Positions 35,484 through 44,153 of a DNA stretch of 64,000 nt are shown piece after piece. The position numbers were made by a program, and so were the translations under genes. The stretch is taken from positions 124,001-188,000 of the forward strand of contig NZ_JOAX01000014.1 of assembly GCF_000720485.1 (NCBI RefSeq), in the 5' to 3' direction. A model generated the notes under the pieces. The model saw only the letters and a list, made by a program, of their open reading frames with translations, did no database searches and was not told the origin of the DNA. The stretch's first letter is position 1. Each line of letters starts with the position of its first letter. This DNA comes from Streptomyces ochraceiscleroticus (GTDB lineage Bacteria; Actinomycetota; Actinomycetes; Streptomycetales; Streptomycetaceae).

Positions 35484-36461
35484 GTGAGCAGGCTCCATGT
35501 CGTCAGCGGCAAGGGCGGTACCGGCAAGACCACGGTCGCCGCTGCCCTCGCGCTCGCCCTGGCCACCGAGGGGCGACGCACCCTCCTGGTCGAGGTCGAG
35601 GGCCGGCAGGGCATTGCCCAAGTATTCGAGACCGAAGCGCTGCCTTACGAGGAGCGCAAGATCGCCGTATCTCCTGGGGGCGGCGAGGTGCACGCGCTGG
35701 CCATCGATGCCGAGCGCGCGCTCCTCGACTACCTCCAGATGTTCTACAAACTCGGCGGAGCCGGGCGCGCCCTGAAGAAGCTCGGCGCGATCGACTTCGC
35801 CACGACCATCGCCCCGGGGCTGCGGGACGTCCTGCTGACCGGCAAGGCGTGCGAAGCCGTCCGCCGCAAGGAGAAGAGCGGGCGCTTCGTGTACGACGCG
35901 GTCGTCATGGACGCGCCGCCCACGGGCCGCATCACGCGCTTCCTGAACGTCAACGACGAGGTGGCCGGGCTCGCGAAGATAGGCCCGATCCACAATCAGG
36001 CGCAGGCCGTCATGCGCGTACTGAAGTCACCCGAGACGGCCGTCCATCTGGTGACGCTGCTGGAAGAGATGCCGGTCCAGGAGACCGTGGACGGCGTCGC
36101 CGAACTGCGCGCCGCCGGGCTGCCGGTGGGCGGCGTGGTCATCAACATGGTCCGGCCCACGGTGCTCGCCCCCGACGAGGTGGACCTGGCCGCGAACGGC
36201 GCCCGTGCGGGCATCGCGGCGGCCCTCTCCGGGGCCGGACTGGGCGGCGCACGCCGTGGCGGCCGCGCCGAGCGGCTCATCGATCCGCTGCTGGAGCAGG
36301 CCCGCGAGCACGCCGAGCGGGTCGCGCTGGAGCGCGCGGAACACACCGAGATCACCGGGCTCGGGCTGCCGACGTACGAGCTGGAACTGCTGTCCGAGGG
36401 CGTCGACCTCGCGGGGCTCTACCGGCTGGCCCGGGAACTGCGGAAACAGGGACCGATATGA
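35484..36461 (+). CDS. ArsA/Get3-like ATPase, first subunit
   Basis: A 325-residue P-loop ATPase with the full deviant Walker A S-G-K10-G-G-T-G-K15-T-T. Its switch I lacks the DPA triplet (it reads VEVEGRQGIAQVF), while switch II is MDAPPTGRITRFL. No arsenic-binding cysteines are evident. M. tuberculosis Rv3679/Rv3680 are the counterparts, reported as a Get3-like heteromeric pair. The stop overlaps the next start (ATGA), so the two subunits are made together. Confidence 0.88.
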   Translation: MSRLHVVSGKGGTGKTTVAAALALALATEGRRTLLVEVEGRQGIAQVFETEALPYEERKIAVSPGGGEVHALAIDAERALLDYLQMFYKLGGAGRALKKLGAIDFATTIAPGLRDVLLTGKACEAVRRKEKSGRFVYDAVVMDAPPTGRITRFLNVNDEVAGLAKIGPIHNQAQAVMRVLKSPETAVHLVTLLEEMPVQETVDGVAELRAAGLPVGGVVINMVRPTVLAPDEVDLAANGARAGIAAALSGAGLGGARRGGRAERLIDPLLEQAREHAERVALERAEHTEITGLGLPTYELELLSEGVDLAGLYRLARELRKQGPI

Positions 36462-37837
36462 CATCGGAGTACACGACCTTGGACGCTTCGGCTCCGCATC
36501 TGGACGTGGACGCGCTGCTCGACGACCCGCAGACCCGCATCGTCGTCTGCTGCGGCTCGGGCGGCGTCGGGAAGACCACCACGGCGGCCGCACTGGGCGT
36601 CCGCGCGGCGGAGCGCGGCCGACGGGCCGTCGTCCTCACCATCGACCCGGCCCGTCGGCTCGCGCAGTCGATGGGCATCTCCGAGCTGGACAACGTCCCG
36701 CGTCAGGTCAAGGGCGTGAGCGGCCCCGGAGGCCGGGGCGAGCTGTACGCGATGATGCTGGACATGAAGCGTACGTTCGACGAGATCGTCGAGGCGCACG
36801 CGGACAAGGAGCGGGCCAGGGCGATCCTGGAGAACCCCTTCTACCAGTCCCTGTCGGCCGGCTTCGCCGGTACGCAGGAGTACATGGCCATGGAGAAGCT
36901 GGGCCAGCTGCGCTCCCGCGACGAGTGGGACCTGATCATCGTCGACACCCCGCCGAGCCGGTCGGCGCTGGACTTCCTGGACGCGCCCAAGCGGCTGGGG
37001 TCCTTCCTGGACGGCAAGTTCATCCGGGTCCTGATGGCGCCCGCGAAGGTCGGCGGCCGGGCCGGGATGAAGTTCCTGAATGTCGGTATGTCGATGATGA
37101 CCGGCACGCTCAGCAAGCTGATGGGCGGCCAGTTGCTCAAGGACGTCCAGACGTTCGTGGCCGCGATGGACACCATGTTCGGCGGCTTCCGTACCCGCGC
37201 GGACGCCACGTACCGGCTGCTGCAGGCCCCCGGGACCGCCTTCCTGGTCGTGGCGGCGCCGGAGCGGGACGCGCTGCGCGAGGCGGCGTACTTCGTGGAG
37301 CGGCTGGCCGCCGAGCAGATGCCGCTGGCCGGCCTCGTACTGAACCGCGTACACGGCAGCGGCGCCGACCAGTTGAGCGCGGAACGGGCGCTTGCCGCCG
37401 TCGAGGCACTGACCGACATGAACGGAGCGAGCAACTCCGCACCGGCGGACGGGAATCGCGCCGAAAATCTTGACGAGGACGGAATTGTGGATCTCGAGGG
37501 CGGGAAGGCTGGATCACGTACCGCCGACGCTCTCTCCCCCGCTGCGCCGGCGCTGCACGAGCAAGACTCTTCCGCAACTCCCGAATCGAAGCAGTCCCCC
37601 GAGGCTCGGTCGGCGCGACTCGCCGCCGGCCTGCTGACCCTGCATGCCGAGCGCATGCAGGTGCTCGCGCGCGAGCGGCGCACCCGCGACCGCTTCACCG
37701 CGCTGCACCCTGAAGTACCGGTGGCCGAGATCGCCGCTCTGCCCGGTGACGTCCATGACGTCGCGGGGCTCCGCGAGATCGGCGACCGCCTCGCGTCCGG
37801 CGCCGCCGACACCGGCGGCGCGAGCGACGCAGGCTGA
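36458..37837 (+). CDS. ArsA/Get3-like ATPase, second subunit
   Basis: A 459-residue partner of the preceding ATPase. Its P-loop reads C-G-S34-G-G-V-G-K39-T-T: the signature lysine that reaches across the dimer is serine, while switch I keeps IDPARRLAQSMG and switch II DTPPSRSALDFL. The two proteins are thus complementary, which suggests an obligate heterodimer. A stretch of about 65 residues (near 325-390) is a low-complexity acidic/Ser-rich insertion before a helical C-terminus. wblA follows convergently. Confidence 0.88.
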   Translation: MTSEYTTLDASAPHLDVDALLDDPQTRIVVCCGSGGVGKTTTAAALGVRAAERGRRAVVLTIDPARRLAQSMGISELDNVPRQVKGVSGPGGRGELYAMMLDMKRTFDEIVEAHADKERARAILENPFYQSLSAGFAGTQEYMAMEKLGQLRSRDEWDLIIVDTPPSRSALDFLDAPKRLGSFLDGKFIRVLMAPAKVGGRAGMKFLNVGMSMMTGTLSKLMGGQLLKDVQTFVAAMDTMFGGFRTRADATYRLLQAPGTAFLVVAAPERDALREAAYFVERLAAEQMPLAGLVLNRVHGSGADQLSAERALAAVEALTDMNGASNSAPADGNRAENLDEDGIVDLEGGKAGSRTADALSPAAPALHEQDSSATPESKQSPEARSARLAAGLLTLHAERMQVLARERRTRDRFTALHPEVPVAEIAALPGDVHDVAGLREIGDRLASGAADTGGASDAG

Positions 37838-38184
37838 CACACAGCAAGGCAACGCGAGCGACGCTGGCTGAAACAGGCCCAGGGCAACACGAGCGGCGCA
37901 AGCAACGAGCAGGCGCGCCAGCACCAGAGGCCAAGGCGGCCTGCAAAGCGGCCCGTAGACACGCAGGAGCAGCAGCGCACACCGCATCGAGGACCGGCGG
38001 CCGATTCCGCCGCCGCGACGCTCGGCACTCTCACTACGTTGGTGGGCTCACCAGGTTGGTGGGCTCACCGCGTCAGTGACCACGGCAACCGCGCGCGTCG
38101 ACTCAACAGGCCGACTCAAGCGCCGACGGCCATGCCGCAGTCGGCGCCCACCTGACCCGGCCGGAACTGCGCCGGGTGTCATGT
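37838..38184. other. gene-free region between the ArsA pair and wblA
   Basis: About 350 bp with no credible gene. The sequence around the ArsA stop (CGCGAGCGACGCAGGCTGA, 37819-37837) is repeated with one change at 37853-37871. GTTGGTGGGCTCACC occurs twice (38038-38052, 38055-38069). These look like small duplications. Confidence 0.5.
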
Positions 38185-38202
38185 CCCGGCCGATGGGCCG
38201 GG
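38185..38202. terminator. hairpin downstream of wblA
   Basis: CCCGGCC (38185-38191) and GGCCGGG (38196-38202) pair around GATG, 15 bp beyond the wblA stop on the minus strand. Confidence 0.7.
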
Positions 38203-38216
38203 CACCACGGGTCGGC

Positions 38217-38558
38217 TCAGCCGACCGCGGCGAAGTTGTTGTCGTACTCCTCGTCTTCGCAGTCCACGAGAATTCCCGCGCTGCGCTCGTATTCCGTACG
38301 TGCCGTCTCCAGCAGCCGGCGCCACGAGGTGACGGTCGGGCGGCGGCGCAACAAGGCCCTCCGCTCGCGCTCCGTCATCCCGCCCCACACGCCGAATTCG
38401 ACGCGGTTGTCCAGCGCGTCGGCGAGGCATTCGGTCCGCACGGGGCATCCGGTGCAGACCGCCTTGGCGCGGTTCTGCGCTGCCCCTTGAACGAACAGCT
38501 CATCCGGATCGGTCGTGCGGCAGGCTGCCTGTGCACTCCAGTCGGTTACCCAGCTCAT
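38217..38558 (-). CDS. wblA: WhiB-like regulator WblA
   Basis: A 113-residue iron-sulfur WhiB-family protein. The cluster ligands are C13, C35, C38 and C44 (C-T-G-C spacing), followed by the G-V-W-G-G turn and a basic C-terminal region (RERRALLRRR). In Streptomyces WblA promotes sporulation-stage development and represses antibiotic synthesis; the mycobacterial counterpart is WhiB4. GAGAGG lies nine bases before the ATG. The 390-bp gap to the divergent PBP gene gives room for a complex promoter. Confidence 0.95.
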   Translation of the reverse strand: MSWVTDWSAQAACRTTDPDELFVQGAAQNRAKAVCTGCPVRTECLADALDNRVEFGVWGGMTERERRALLRRRPTVTSWRRLLETARTEYERSAGILVDCEDEEYDNNFAAVG

Positions 38559-38938
38559 GCTGGCGCCGTCCTCTCCCGAATCGAGGCTCCCCCACGGCGG
38601 CAAGCGGCATATTCACCGTTGCCAGTTGAGGACGTTACGGAAGGCAGGCAGGGCGCAACACCCCCTTCGGGCCCAATCTTGAATGGTCCGAACGGACTAT
38701 GCGTATCCGACAGATCACCCAACGGAGTGAGCGCAGGGCATACGTCGCTTTTCTGGCAGGCCAGGACAGTTCAGGGTGTTTCCCACAGGTCACGGGCAAG
38801 CGCGGGCGACGCATGCGGGCAATCCGGTCACCGGTCCCGCGGCAGAAAAGGGTGATGTGCTGGTGCGGAACCACGTTCGAGTGACAAGCGTGAACAGAGT
38901 AAGCGAACACATGCGCCCCTGTCCGGTGATTGAGAACG
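38559..38938. other. wblA/PBP divergent regulatory region
   Basis: About 380 bp with no credible gene. A plus-strand frame at 38699-38884 has poor codon bias. The region is AT-richer than its neighbours near 38640-38720 and 38880-38940. wblA is known to be developmentally controlled, so I expect most of this stretch to be its promoter and leader, but I cannot assign binding sites. Confidence 0.45.
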
Positions 38939-38944
38939 TAGGGT
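38939..38944 (+). promoter_or_regulatory. -10 box of a leaderless promoter (PBP gene)
   Basis: TAGGGT stands six bases before the ATG at 38951. No ribosome-binding site is visible. Confidence 0.55.
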
Positions 38945-38950
38945 GCCCTC

Positions 38951-41164
38951 ATGGGTAAGAAGCGCGACGGTGGCGGCCTCACCGCGACCCAGCAGGCCGC
39001 GAAGTTCCTCGGCGTCAGCGTCCTGGCCGGAGCCGTGCTCGCCGGCCTGGCGCTCCCCGCCGCCGGCGCGCTGGGCCTCGCCGCCAAGGGGACGGTCGAG
39101 GGGTTCGACGACATCCCGTCCAATATGAAGACGCCGCCGCTCAGCCAGCAGACGAAGATCCTGGACGCGAACGGCGGCGAGATCGCCAAGGTCTACTTCC
39201 GCAATCGCACGGTGGTGGACCTGAAGGACATCTCCCCGTACATGCGGAAGGCGATCGTCGCCATCGAGGACTCGCGCTTCTACCAGCACGGCGCGGTCGA
39301 CATGAAGGGCATCCTGCGCGCGGTCAACAAGAACGCGCAGTCCGGCGGAGTTTCCCAGGGCGCCTCGACGCTGACCCAGCAGTACGTGAAGAACGTCTTC
39401 GTCGAGGAGGCGGGCAACGACCAGGACAAGGTCGCGGAGGCCACCCAGCAGACCATCGGCCGCAAGGTCAGGGAGCTGAAGTACGCGATCCAGGTCGAGA
39501 AGGAGCTGGGCAAGAAGAAGATCCTGCAGAACTACCTGAACATCACCTTCTTCGGGCAGCAGGCGTACGGCGTGGAGGCCGCGGCCCAGCGGTACTTCAG
39601 CAAGCCCGCCAAGGATCTGAACCTCCAGGAGTCCGCGCTGCTGGCCGGCATCGTCCAGTCGCCGAGCCGGTACGACCCGGTCAACGACCCGGAGGAGGCG
39701 ACCAAGCGGCGCAACACGGTCCTGCAGCGGATGGCCGACGTCCACGACGTCACTCAGGCGCAGGCCGACGCCGCCGCGAAGAAGCCGATCGAGCTGCACG
39801 TCAGCACCCCGCGCAACGGCTGCATCACCGCCGTCGACGGCGCCGGCTTCTTCTGCGACTACGTCCGCGAGGCGTTCCTGAACGACCCGGTCTTCGGCAA
39901 GACCCCCAAGGCGCGGCTGGCCCGCTGGCAGCGCGGCGGCATGACGATCCGTACGACGCTGGACCCGCAGGCCCAGAAGTCCGTACAGAAGTCGGTCAGC
40001 GATCACGTGTACGACTCCGACCCGGTCGCCACCGCGGCGGCGCTGGTCGAGCCGGGCACCGGCAAGATCCGCGGCATGGGCCAGTCCCGGCCGTACGGCT
40101 TCAAGGGTCACCAGACCCAGATGAACCTGTCCGTGGACGGCGACATGGGCGGCGGCGCCGGCTACCAGCCGGGCTCGACCTTCAAGCCCGTGATCGCGGC
40201 GGCCGCGCTGGAGCAGGGCGTCAGCCCGAACAAGGTGTACCCCTCCCCGTACCGCATGCAGTACCCGAGCCCGGTCTCCACCTGCAAGGGCATGTGGAAC
40301 GGCAGCGCGCCGGTGGAGAACGAGAACCGCAGCGAGAAGGGCCCGTACGGCATGAAGGAGGCGACCGCGAAGTCGGTCAACACCTACTTCGTGTCGCTGA
40401 TCAGCGACGTCGGCATCTGCCCGGTCACGAAGATGGCCGACAAGATGGGCATCAAGCGGGCCGACGGCAAGGACATCGACCAGGTCCCCTCGATCACCCT
40501 GGGCACCCAGGAGATGTCGCCGCTGACCATGGCGGCGGGATACGCCGCGTTCGCCAACCGCGGCGAGTACTGCACGCCGGTCGCCATCGAGTCCATCACC
40601 GGCCCGAACGGCAAGGCGATGAAGGTCCCGCAGACGAGCTGCCGCCGTGCCATGTCGGAGAAGACGGCCGACACCATAAACACGCTCCTGCAGGGCGTCG
40701 TCGAGGACGGCACCGGCAAGGAGGCCGGGCTCAGCAACCGGCCCAGCGCGGGCAAGACCGGTACGACGGACGGCCGTTACGCCGCCTGGTTCGTGGGCTA
40801 CACCCCGAACATGGCGGGCGCGGTCTGGGTCGGCGACCCGGAGCACAAGCGGCGGATGGTGGACATCAGCATCGGCGGCCGCCCGTACGACAAGGTCTTC
40901 GGCGGCCAGGTGCCGGGGCCGATCTGGCGCGACGCGATGGCCGGGGCGCTCGCCGGGAAGCCCGCGCCGGGCTTCCACACGGTGCCGATCCGCGATCCCA
41001 AGGCCAAGAAGAAGAACCGGGCGAAGCCGCCGTCCCGCACGGACGACAAGCCCGGCGGTGGCGGCATCGACCTCCCCGACCTGCCCGACGTCATCGGGGG
41101 CGGCGGCGGTGACGGCGGCTGGAACTGGCCGGGCGGCGGGAACGGACGCGGGCACGGCGGGTGA
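38951..41164 (+). CDS. bifunctional class A penicillin-binding protein
   Basis: A 737-residue peptidoglycan synthase anchored by one N-terminal helix (about 20-47). The glycosyltransferase domain has AIEDSRFYQHGAVD with the catalytic Glu, and QGASTLTQQYVKN. The transpeptidase domain has S-T-F-K, S-V-N and K-T-G-T-T. The last 60 residues are a Lys/Gly/Asp/Pro-rich disordered tail ending in tryptophan-containing glycine repeats. It corresponds to PonA2 of mycobacteria, next to whiB4/wblA there too. Confidence 0.95.
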   Translation: MGKKRDGGGLTATQQAAKFLGVSVLAGAVLAGLALPAAGALGLAAKGTVEGFDDIPSNMKTPPLSQQTKILDANGGEIAKVYFRNRTVVDLKDISPYMRKAIVAIEDSRFYQHGAVDMKGILRAVNKNAQSGGVSQGASTLTQQYVKNVFVEEAGNDQDKVAEATQQTIGRKVRELKYAIQVEKELGKKKILQNYLNITFFGQQAYGVEAAAQRYFSKPAKDLNLQESALLAGIVQSPSRYDPVNDPEEATKRRNTVLQRMADVHDVTQAQADAAAKKPIELHVSTPRNGCITAVDGAGFFCDYVREAFLNDPVFGKTPKARLARWQRGGMTIRTTLDPQAQKSVQKSVSDHVYDSDPVATAAALVEPGTGKIRGMGQSRPYGFKGHQTQMNLSVDGDMGGGAGYQPGSTFKPVIAAAALEQGVSPNKVYPSPYRMQYPSPVSTCKGMWNGSAPVENENRSEKGPYGMKEATAKSVNTYFVSLISDVGICPVTKMADKMGIKRADGKDIDQVPSITLGTQEMSPLTMAAGYAAFANRGEYCTPVAIESITGPNGKAMKVPQTSCRRAMSEKTADTINTLLQGVVEDGTGKEAGLSNRPSAGKTGTTDGRYAAWFVGYTPNMAGAVWVGDPEHKRRMVDISIGGRPYDKVFGGQVPGPIWRDAMAGALAGKPAPGFHTVPIRDPKAKKKNRAKPPSRTDDKPGGGGIDLPDLPDVIGGGGGDGGWNWPGGGNGRGHGG

Positions 41165-41221
41165 GCGCGGGCAGCGCGCACAACCGGTGCGTGCGGCTCC
41201 CCGGGCCGCGTAAGGCATGAC

Positions 41222-41255
41222 GAAGGGGCGCCTCCGCTCAGGGAGGCGCCCCTTC
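41222..41255. terminator. 14-bp hairpin after the PBP gene
   Basis: GAAGGGGCGCCTCC (41222-41235) pairs perfectly with GGAGGCGCCCCTTC (41242-41255) around six bases. It lies between two convergent genes. Confidence 0.9.
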
Positions 41256-41337
41256 TCGCTTCAGTGCGCGGCGGACGGTACGCGGTAGACGGCACAGGCC
41301 GTACTCAGCTCGCGTTCAACCCGCGATCAGTTCGTGA

Positions 41338-41802
41338 TCAGCCCGCCAGCAGCTTCTTCACCGTGGCGGCCACCCGGCCGCCCTCGGCGCGGCCCGCGAC
41401 CTTCGGGTTCACGATCTTCATGACGGCGCCCATGGCCTTCGGGCCCTCGGCACCGTTGCCCACGGCCTCCGCCACCGCCTCAGCGACGATGTTCTCCAGC
41501 TCCGCGTCGGTGAGCTGCTTGGGGAGGTAGTCGGCGAGCACCTCGCCCTCGGCCTGCTCGCGCGCCGCCTGCTCGGCCCGGCCGCCCTTCTCGAACGCCT
41601 CGGCGGCCTCACGGCGCTTCTTCGCCTCGCGCGCGATGATCTTCTCGACCTCGCTGTCCGACAGCTCGCGGGCTTCGGTCCCCGCGACCTCCTCCTTCTG
41701 GATCGCGGTCAGCGTGAGGCGGAGGGTGGCGGAGCGCAGTTCGTCGCGCGCCCTGATCGCTGCGGTGAGGTCATCCTGCAGCTTCGTCTTGAGCGTGGTC
41801 AT
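41338..41802 (-). CDS. GatB/YqeY domain protein
   Basis: A 154-residue helical YqeY-family protein, related to the tRNA-binding tail of amidotransferase GatB. Recognisable blocks are ATLRLTLTAIQKEEVAG, IIAREAKKRREAAEAF, DYLPKQLTD and the C-terminal AMGAVMKIVNPKVAGRA. Role in the cell is unknown, perhaps in tRNA-dependent amidation. Length is normal and the start is unambiguous. Confidence 0.92.
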   Translation of the reverse strand: MTTLKTKLQDDLTAAIRARDELRSATLRLTLTAIQKEEVAGTEARELSDSEVEKIIAREAKKRREAAEAFEKGGRAEQAAREQAEGEVLADYLPKQLTDAELENIVAEAVAEAVGNGAEGPKAMGAVMKIVNPKVAGRAEGGRVAATVKKLLAG

Positions 41803-41865
41803 GGCCCAAGTTTGCCAGGGCGCGACGGGTACCGCGCGGAGTTATCGGGCCTGAACGCCTTCTTG

Positions 41866-41934
41866 GGGGCTCTCGAAGCCGTTACTCAGGGGCTCGCCAA
41901 GCGGTTTCTCAGGGGCTCCCGAAGCGGTACGGCA
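41866..41934. repeat. three tandem 23-bp repeats
   Basis: Units at 41866-41888, 41889-41911 and 41912-41934 all begin GGGGCTC and contain a core like GAAGC(C/G)G or CAAGCGG. They lie in the divergent gap between the YqeY and metallophosphoesterase genes, in the zone where both promoters must sit. Confidence 0.7.
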
Positions 41935-41990
41935 GCAAGATCATCCGCCCCGTGATGCTCCCGTACCCCGCTCTCTGCCACGATGGGGCC

Positions 41991-42917
41991 ATGCGCGCGC
42001 GATACGGAGTACCCCTGTCCCTCACGGCGGTCGGCGCGGCCGGCCTCGCCTACGCCGCCGGCATCGAGGCCCGCTCCTTCCGGCTGAGGCGGGTGACGAT
42101 CCCCGTACTCCCGCGCGGTATGCGGCCGTTGCGGGTCCTGCAGGTGTCCGACATCCACATGGTCAGCGGTCAGCGCAAGAAGCAGCGCTGGCTGCAGTCC
42201 CTGGCCGGGCTCCGCCCCGACTTCGTCGTCAACACCGGCGACAACCTCTCCGACCCCGAAGGGGTGCCGGAGGTACTGGACGCGCTGGGCCCGCTGATGG
42301 AGTTCCCTGGTACGTACGTCTTCGGCTCCAACGACTACTACGGACCGAAGCTGCGCAATCCCGCTCGTTACCTGCTCGAGAAGGTCCAGGGCCGACATGG
42401 CCTGAACGGCAATCCGCCGGCCGTCGGCGTCGTCCACAACCCGTGGGAAGAGCTGCGGGACGCCTTCGACGCGGCGGGCTGGGTCGGTCTGTCCAACGCC
42501 CGCGGCCGCCTGAAGCTCGAGGGCATCGAGATCGCGCTGACCGGCCTGGACGACCCGCACATCAAGCGCGACCGGTACGCCGAGGTGGCCGGCGGCCCCG
42601 AGGAGGGCGCCGACCTGTCCCTCGCCGTCGTACACGCGCCGTACCTGCGCTCCCTGGACGCCTTCACCGCGGACGGCTATCCGCTGGTCCTCGCCGGGCA
42701 CACCCACGGCGGCCAGCTCTGCATCCCCTTCTACGGCGCCCTGGTCACCAACTGCGACCTGGACACGGGCCGGGTCAAGGGCCTCTCCACCCACACCGCC
42801 GGCGAGCACACCTCCTACCTGCACGTCTCCGCAGGCTGCGGCACCAACCGCTACACCCCCGTCCGCTTCGCGTGCCCGCCGGAGGCGACGCTGCTGACGC
42901 TGGTGGAACGGGCCTGA
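41991..42917 (+). CDS. metallophosphoesterase
   Basis: A 308-residue calcineurin-like phosphoesterase with an N-terminal membrane or signal helix (about 5-25). Metal-binding motifs occur in order: D-I-H, N-T-G-D-N, G-S-N-D-Y in place of the usual G-N-H-D/E, V-V-H-A-P and G-H-T-H-G-G. The N-H to S-N change is known in the YkuE-like membrane group. Position after the PBP matches M. tuberculosis Rv3683. The ATG at 41991 is preferred because the upstream 13 residues are unlike a signal sequence. Confidence 0.88.
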   Translation: MRARYGVPLSLTAVGAAGLAYAAGIEARSFRLRRVTIPVLPRGMRPLRVLQVSDIHMVSGQRKKQRWLQSLAGLRPDFVVNTGDNLSDPEGVPEVLDALGPLMEFPGTYVFGSNDYYGPKLRNPARYLLEKVQGRHGLNGNPPAVGVVHNPWEELRDAFDAAGWVGLSNARGRLKLEGIEIALTGLDDPHIKRDRYAEVAGGPEEGADLSLAVVHAPYLRSLDAFTADGYPLVLAGHTHGGQLCIPFYGALVTNCDLDTGRVKGLSTHTAGEHTSYLHVSAGCGTNRYTPVRFACPPEATLLTLVERA

Positions 42918-43076
42918 GCGACGGGGGCCCGAGCGACGGAAGCGGGGCGCGCGGGCCGGGCGCCGGGGCCGGTGTCCGGCCCGCGTGATCACGCGCCGGC
43001 CCCCGGCACCTGGATTCAGCTCACCTCCGGCCGCCACAGGCTCCCCGTACCGTCCCCAATCCCCCCATAACCCGTC

Positions 43077-43082
43077 TAGCGT
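43077..43082 (+). promoter_or_regulatory. -10 box before the Pr6Pr gene
   Basis: TAGCGT lies six bases before the ATG at 43089. The intervening GGAGGG could instead be a ribosome-binding site set unusually close, so leaderless start is likely but not sure. Confidence 0.45.
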
Positions 43083-43088
43083 GGAGGG

Positions 43089-43868
43089 ATGATCGACCCG
43101 ACCCGGTCCGACCCCACCCGTTCCTCGCACTACGCGACCGGCCCGGCCGGCGCCTCGGCGCTCACCCCGTCCTCCGCGGTTGCGCCGCACGCCCGCCGCC
43201 CGCTCGCCGCCGTCCTCCGCCTCCTGCTCGCCGCGGCCGCGGCCACCGGCGTCGCTCTGGACATCAGCCTCTCCGCCGGCCTGCCGCGCGTACTCAGCGA
43301 CTTCTCCGTCCAGGCCGGCGCCGCCTTCGCGCTCTGCGCCCTGTGGTCCGCGTACCGCGCCGGAAGCGGCCGCCGCCCCGTCTCCCCCCGGATCACCGGC
43401 GCCCTCCTCCTCTACGTACTCGCCGCCGCCCTCCTCCGCCACGCCCTCCCCGCGCCCGCCCCCGGCGACTCCACGCTCCCCGACGCCTCCTCCCCCACAG
43501 GCACCGTCGCCGACCAGCTTCTGCACACGGTGACCCCGCTCGGCGCCGTACTGGACTGGCTCCTGCTGACCACCCCGCGCCAGTACCGCCTGCGGCACAC
43601 CTGGCAGTGGCTCGCCTACCCGGTCCTCTACCTCCTCTTCGCCCTCCTCCGCGGCGCCCTGCTCGCCCCGGGCACCCCCGGCCGCTATCCCTGGCCCCTC
43701 CTGAACACCGTCACCCACGGCTACCCGGCCGTCCTGGCCCACGCCCTCCTCTGCCTCCTGGGCCTCTACCTCCTCGCCGCGGCCCTCCTCGCAATCGACC
43801 AGGTCAGGCCCGCTCCCCCGCGCCCCGGATACCGGATTTCGCGTACGGGGATCGGTCCGCTAAAGTAG
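43089..43868 (+). CDS. Pr6Pr-family membrane protein
   Basis: A 259-residue integral membrane protein with about six helices and little else. The central [19 protein letters not shown] and the later [10 protein letters not shown] are typical of the Pr6Pr (FAR-17a/AIG1-like) family, some of whose members hydrolyse lipid esters. The first 35 residues are polar. The gene ends 12 bp before the tRNA-Pro gene, so the tRNA may be reached by read-through. Confidence 0.8.
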   Translation: MIDPTRSDPTRSSHYATGPAGASALTPSSAVAPHARRPLAAVLRLLLAAAAATGVALDISLSAGLPRVLSDFSVQAGAAFALCALWSAYRAGSGRRPVSPRITGALLLYVLAAALLRHALPAPAPGDSTLPDASSPTGTVADQLLHTVTPLGAVLDWLLLTTPRQYRLRHTWQWLAYPVLYLLFALLRGALLAPGTPGRYPWPLLNTVTHGYPAVLAHALLCLLGLYLLAAALLAIDQVRPAPPRPGYRISRTGIGPLK

Positions 43869-43880
43869 AGCTCGTTGCTT

Positions 43881-43954
43881 CGGGGTGTAGCGCAGCTTGG
43901 CAGCGCGCTTCGTTCGGGACGAAGAGGTCGTGGGTTCAAATCCCGCCACCCCGA
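43881..43954 (+). tRNA. tRNA-Pro (anticodon CGG)
   Basis: A 74-nt cloverleaf. Acceptor arms CGGGGTG (43881-43887) and CACCCCG (43947-43953) pair, with discriminator A. The anticodon stem CTTCG/CGAAG encloses the loop TTCGGGA, giving CGG. The T arm contains GTTCAAATC. CCA is not encoded. Part of this gene is copied at 48178-48199. Confidence 0.97.
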
Positions 43955-43971
43955 CTGAAGAAACACAGGTC

Positions 43972-44004
43972 AAGGGCCTGGTTCTCACTGAGAACCAGGC
44001 CCTT
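43972..44004. terminator. 14-bp hairpin after tRNA-Pro
   Basis: AAGGGCCTGGTTCT (43972-43985) pairs perfectly with AGAACCAGGCCCTT (43991-44004) around five bases, a strong terminator for the tRNA transcript. Confidence 0.88.
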
Positions 44005-44153
44005 GCTGTATCTCCGGGCTCTCTGGGAGAAGACCGGGAGAAAACCGGGGGACGATCTTGGAGTCCTGTTTTCCCGGGGCATCATCCGGCGGCAGCGAAA
44101 CCCTCGTGAGGTAGGACACATAAGGGCGTTGGCGATGGCTTCGCCGAGTGGCC

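Noticed and set aside
38699..38884. 61-residue frame in the wblA/PBP gap
   Set aside because: Codon use is unlike genes in this window and there is no ribosome-binding site; it is more likely regulatory sequence.
43766..43966. Minus-strand frame reading [19 protein letters not shown]
   Set aside because: This is the familiar spurious product of reading the tRNA gene backwards.
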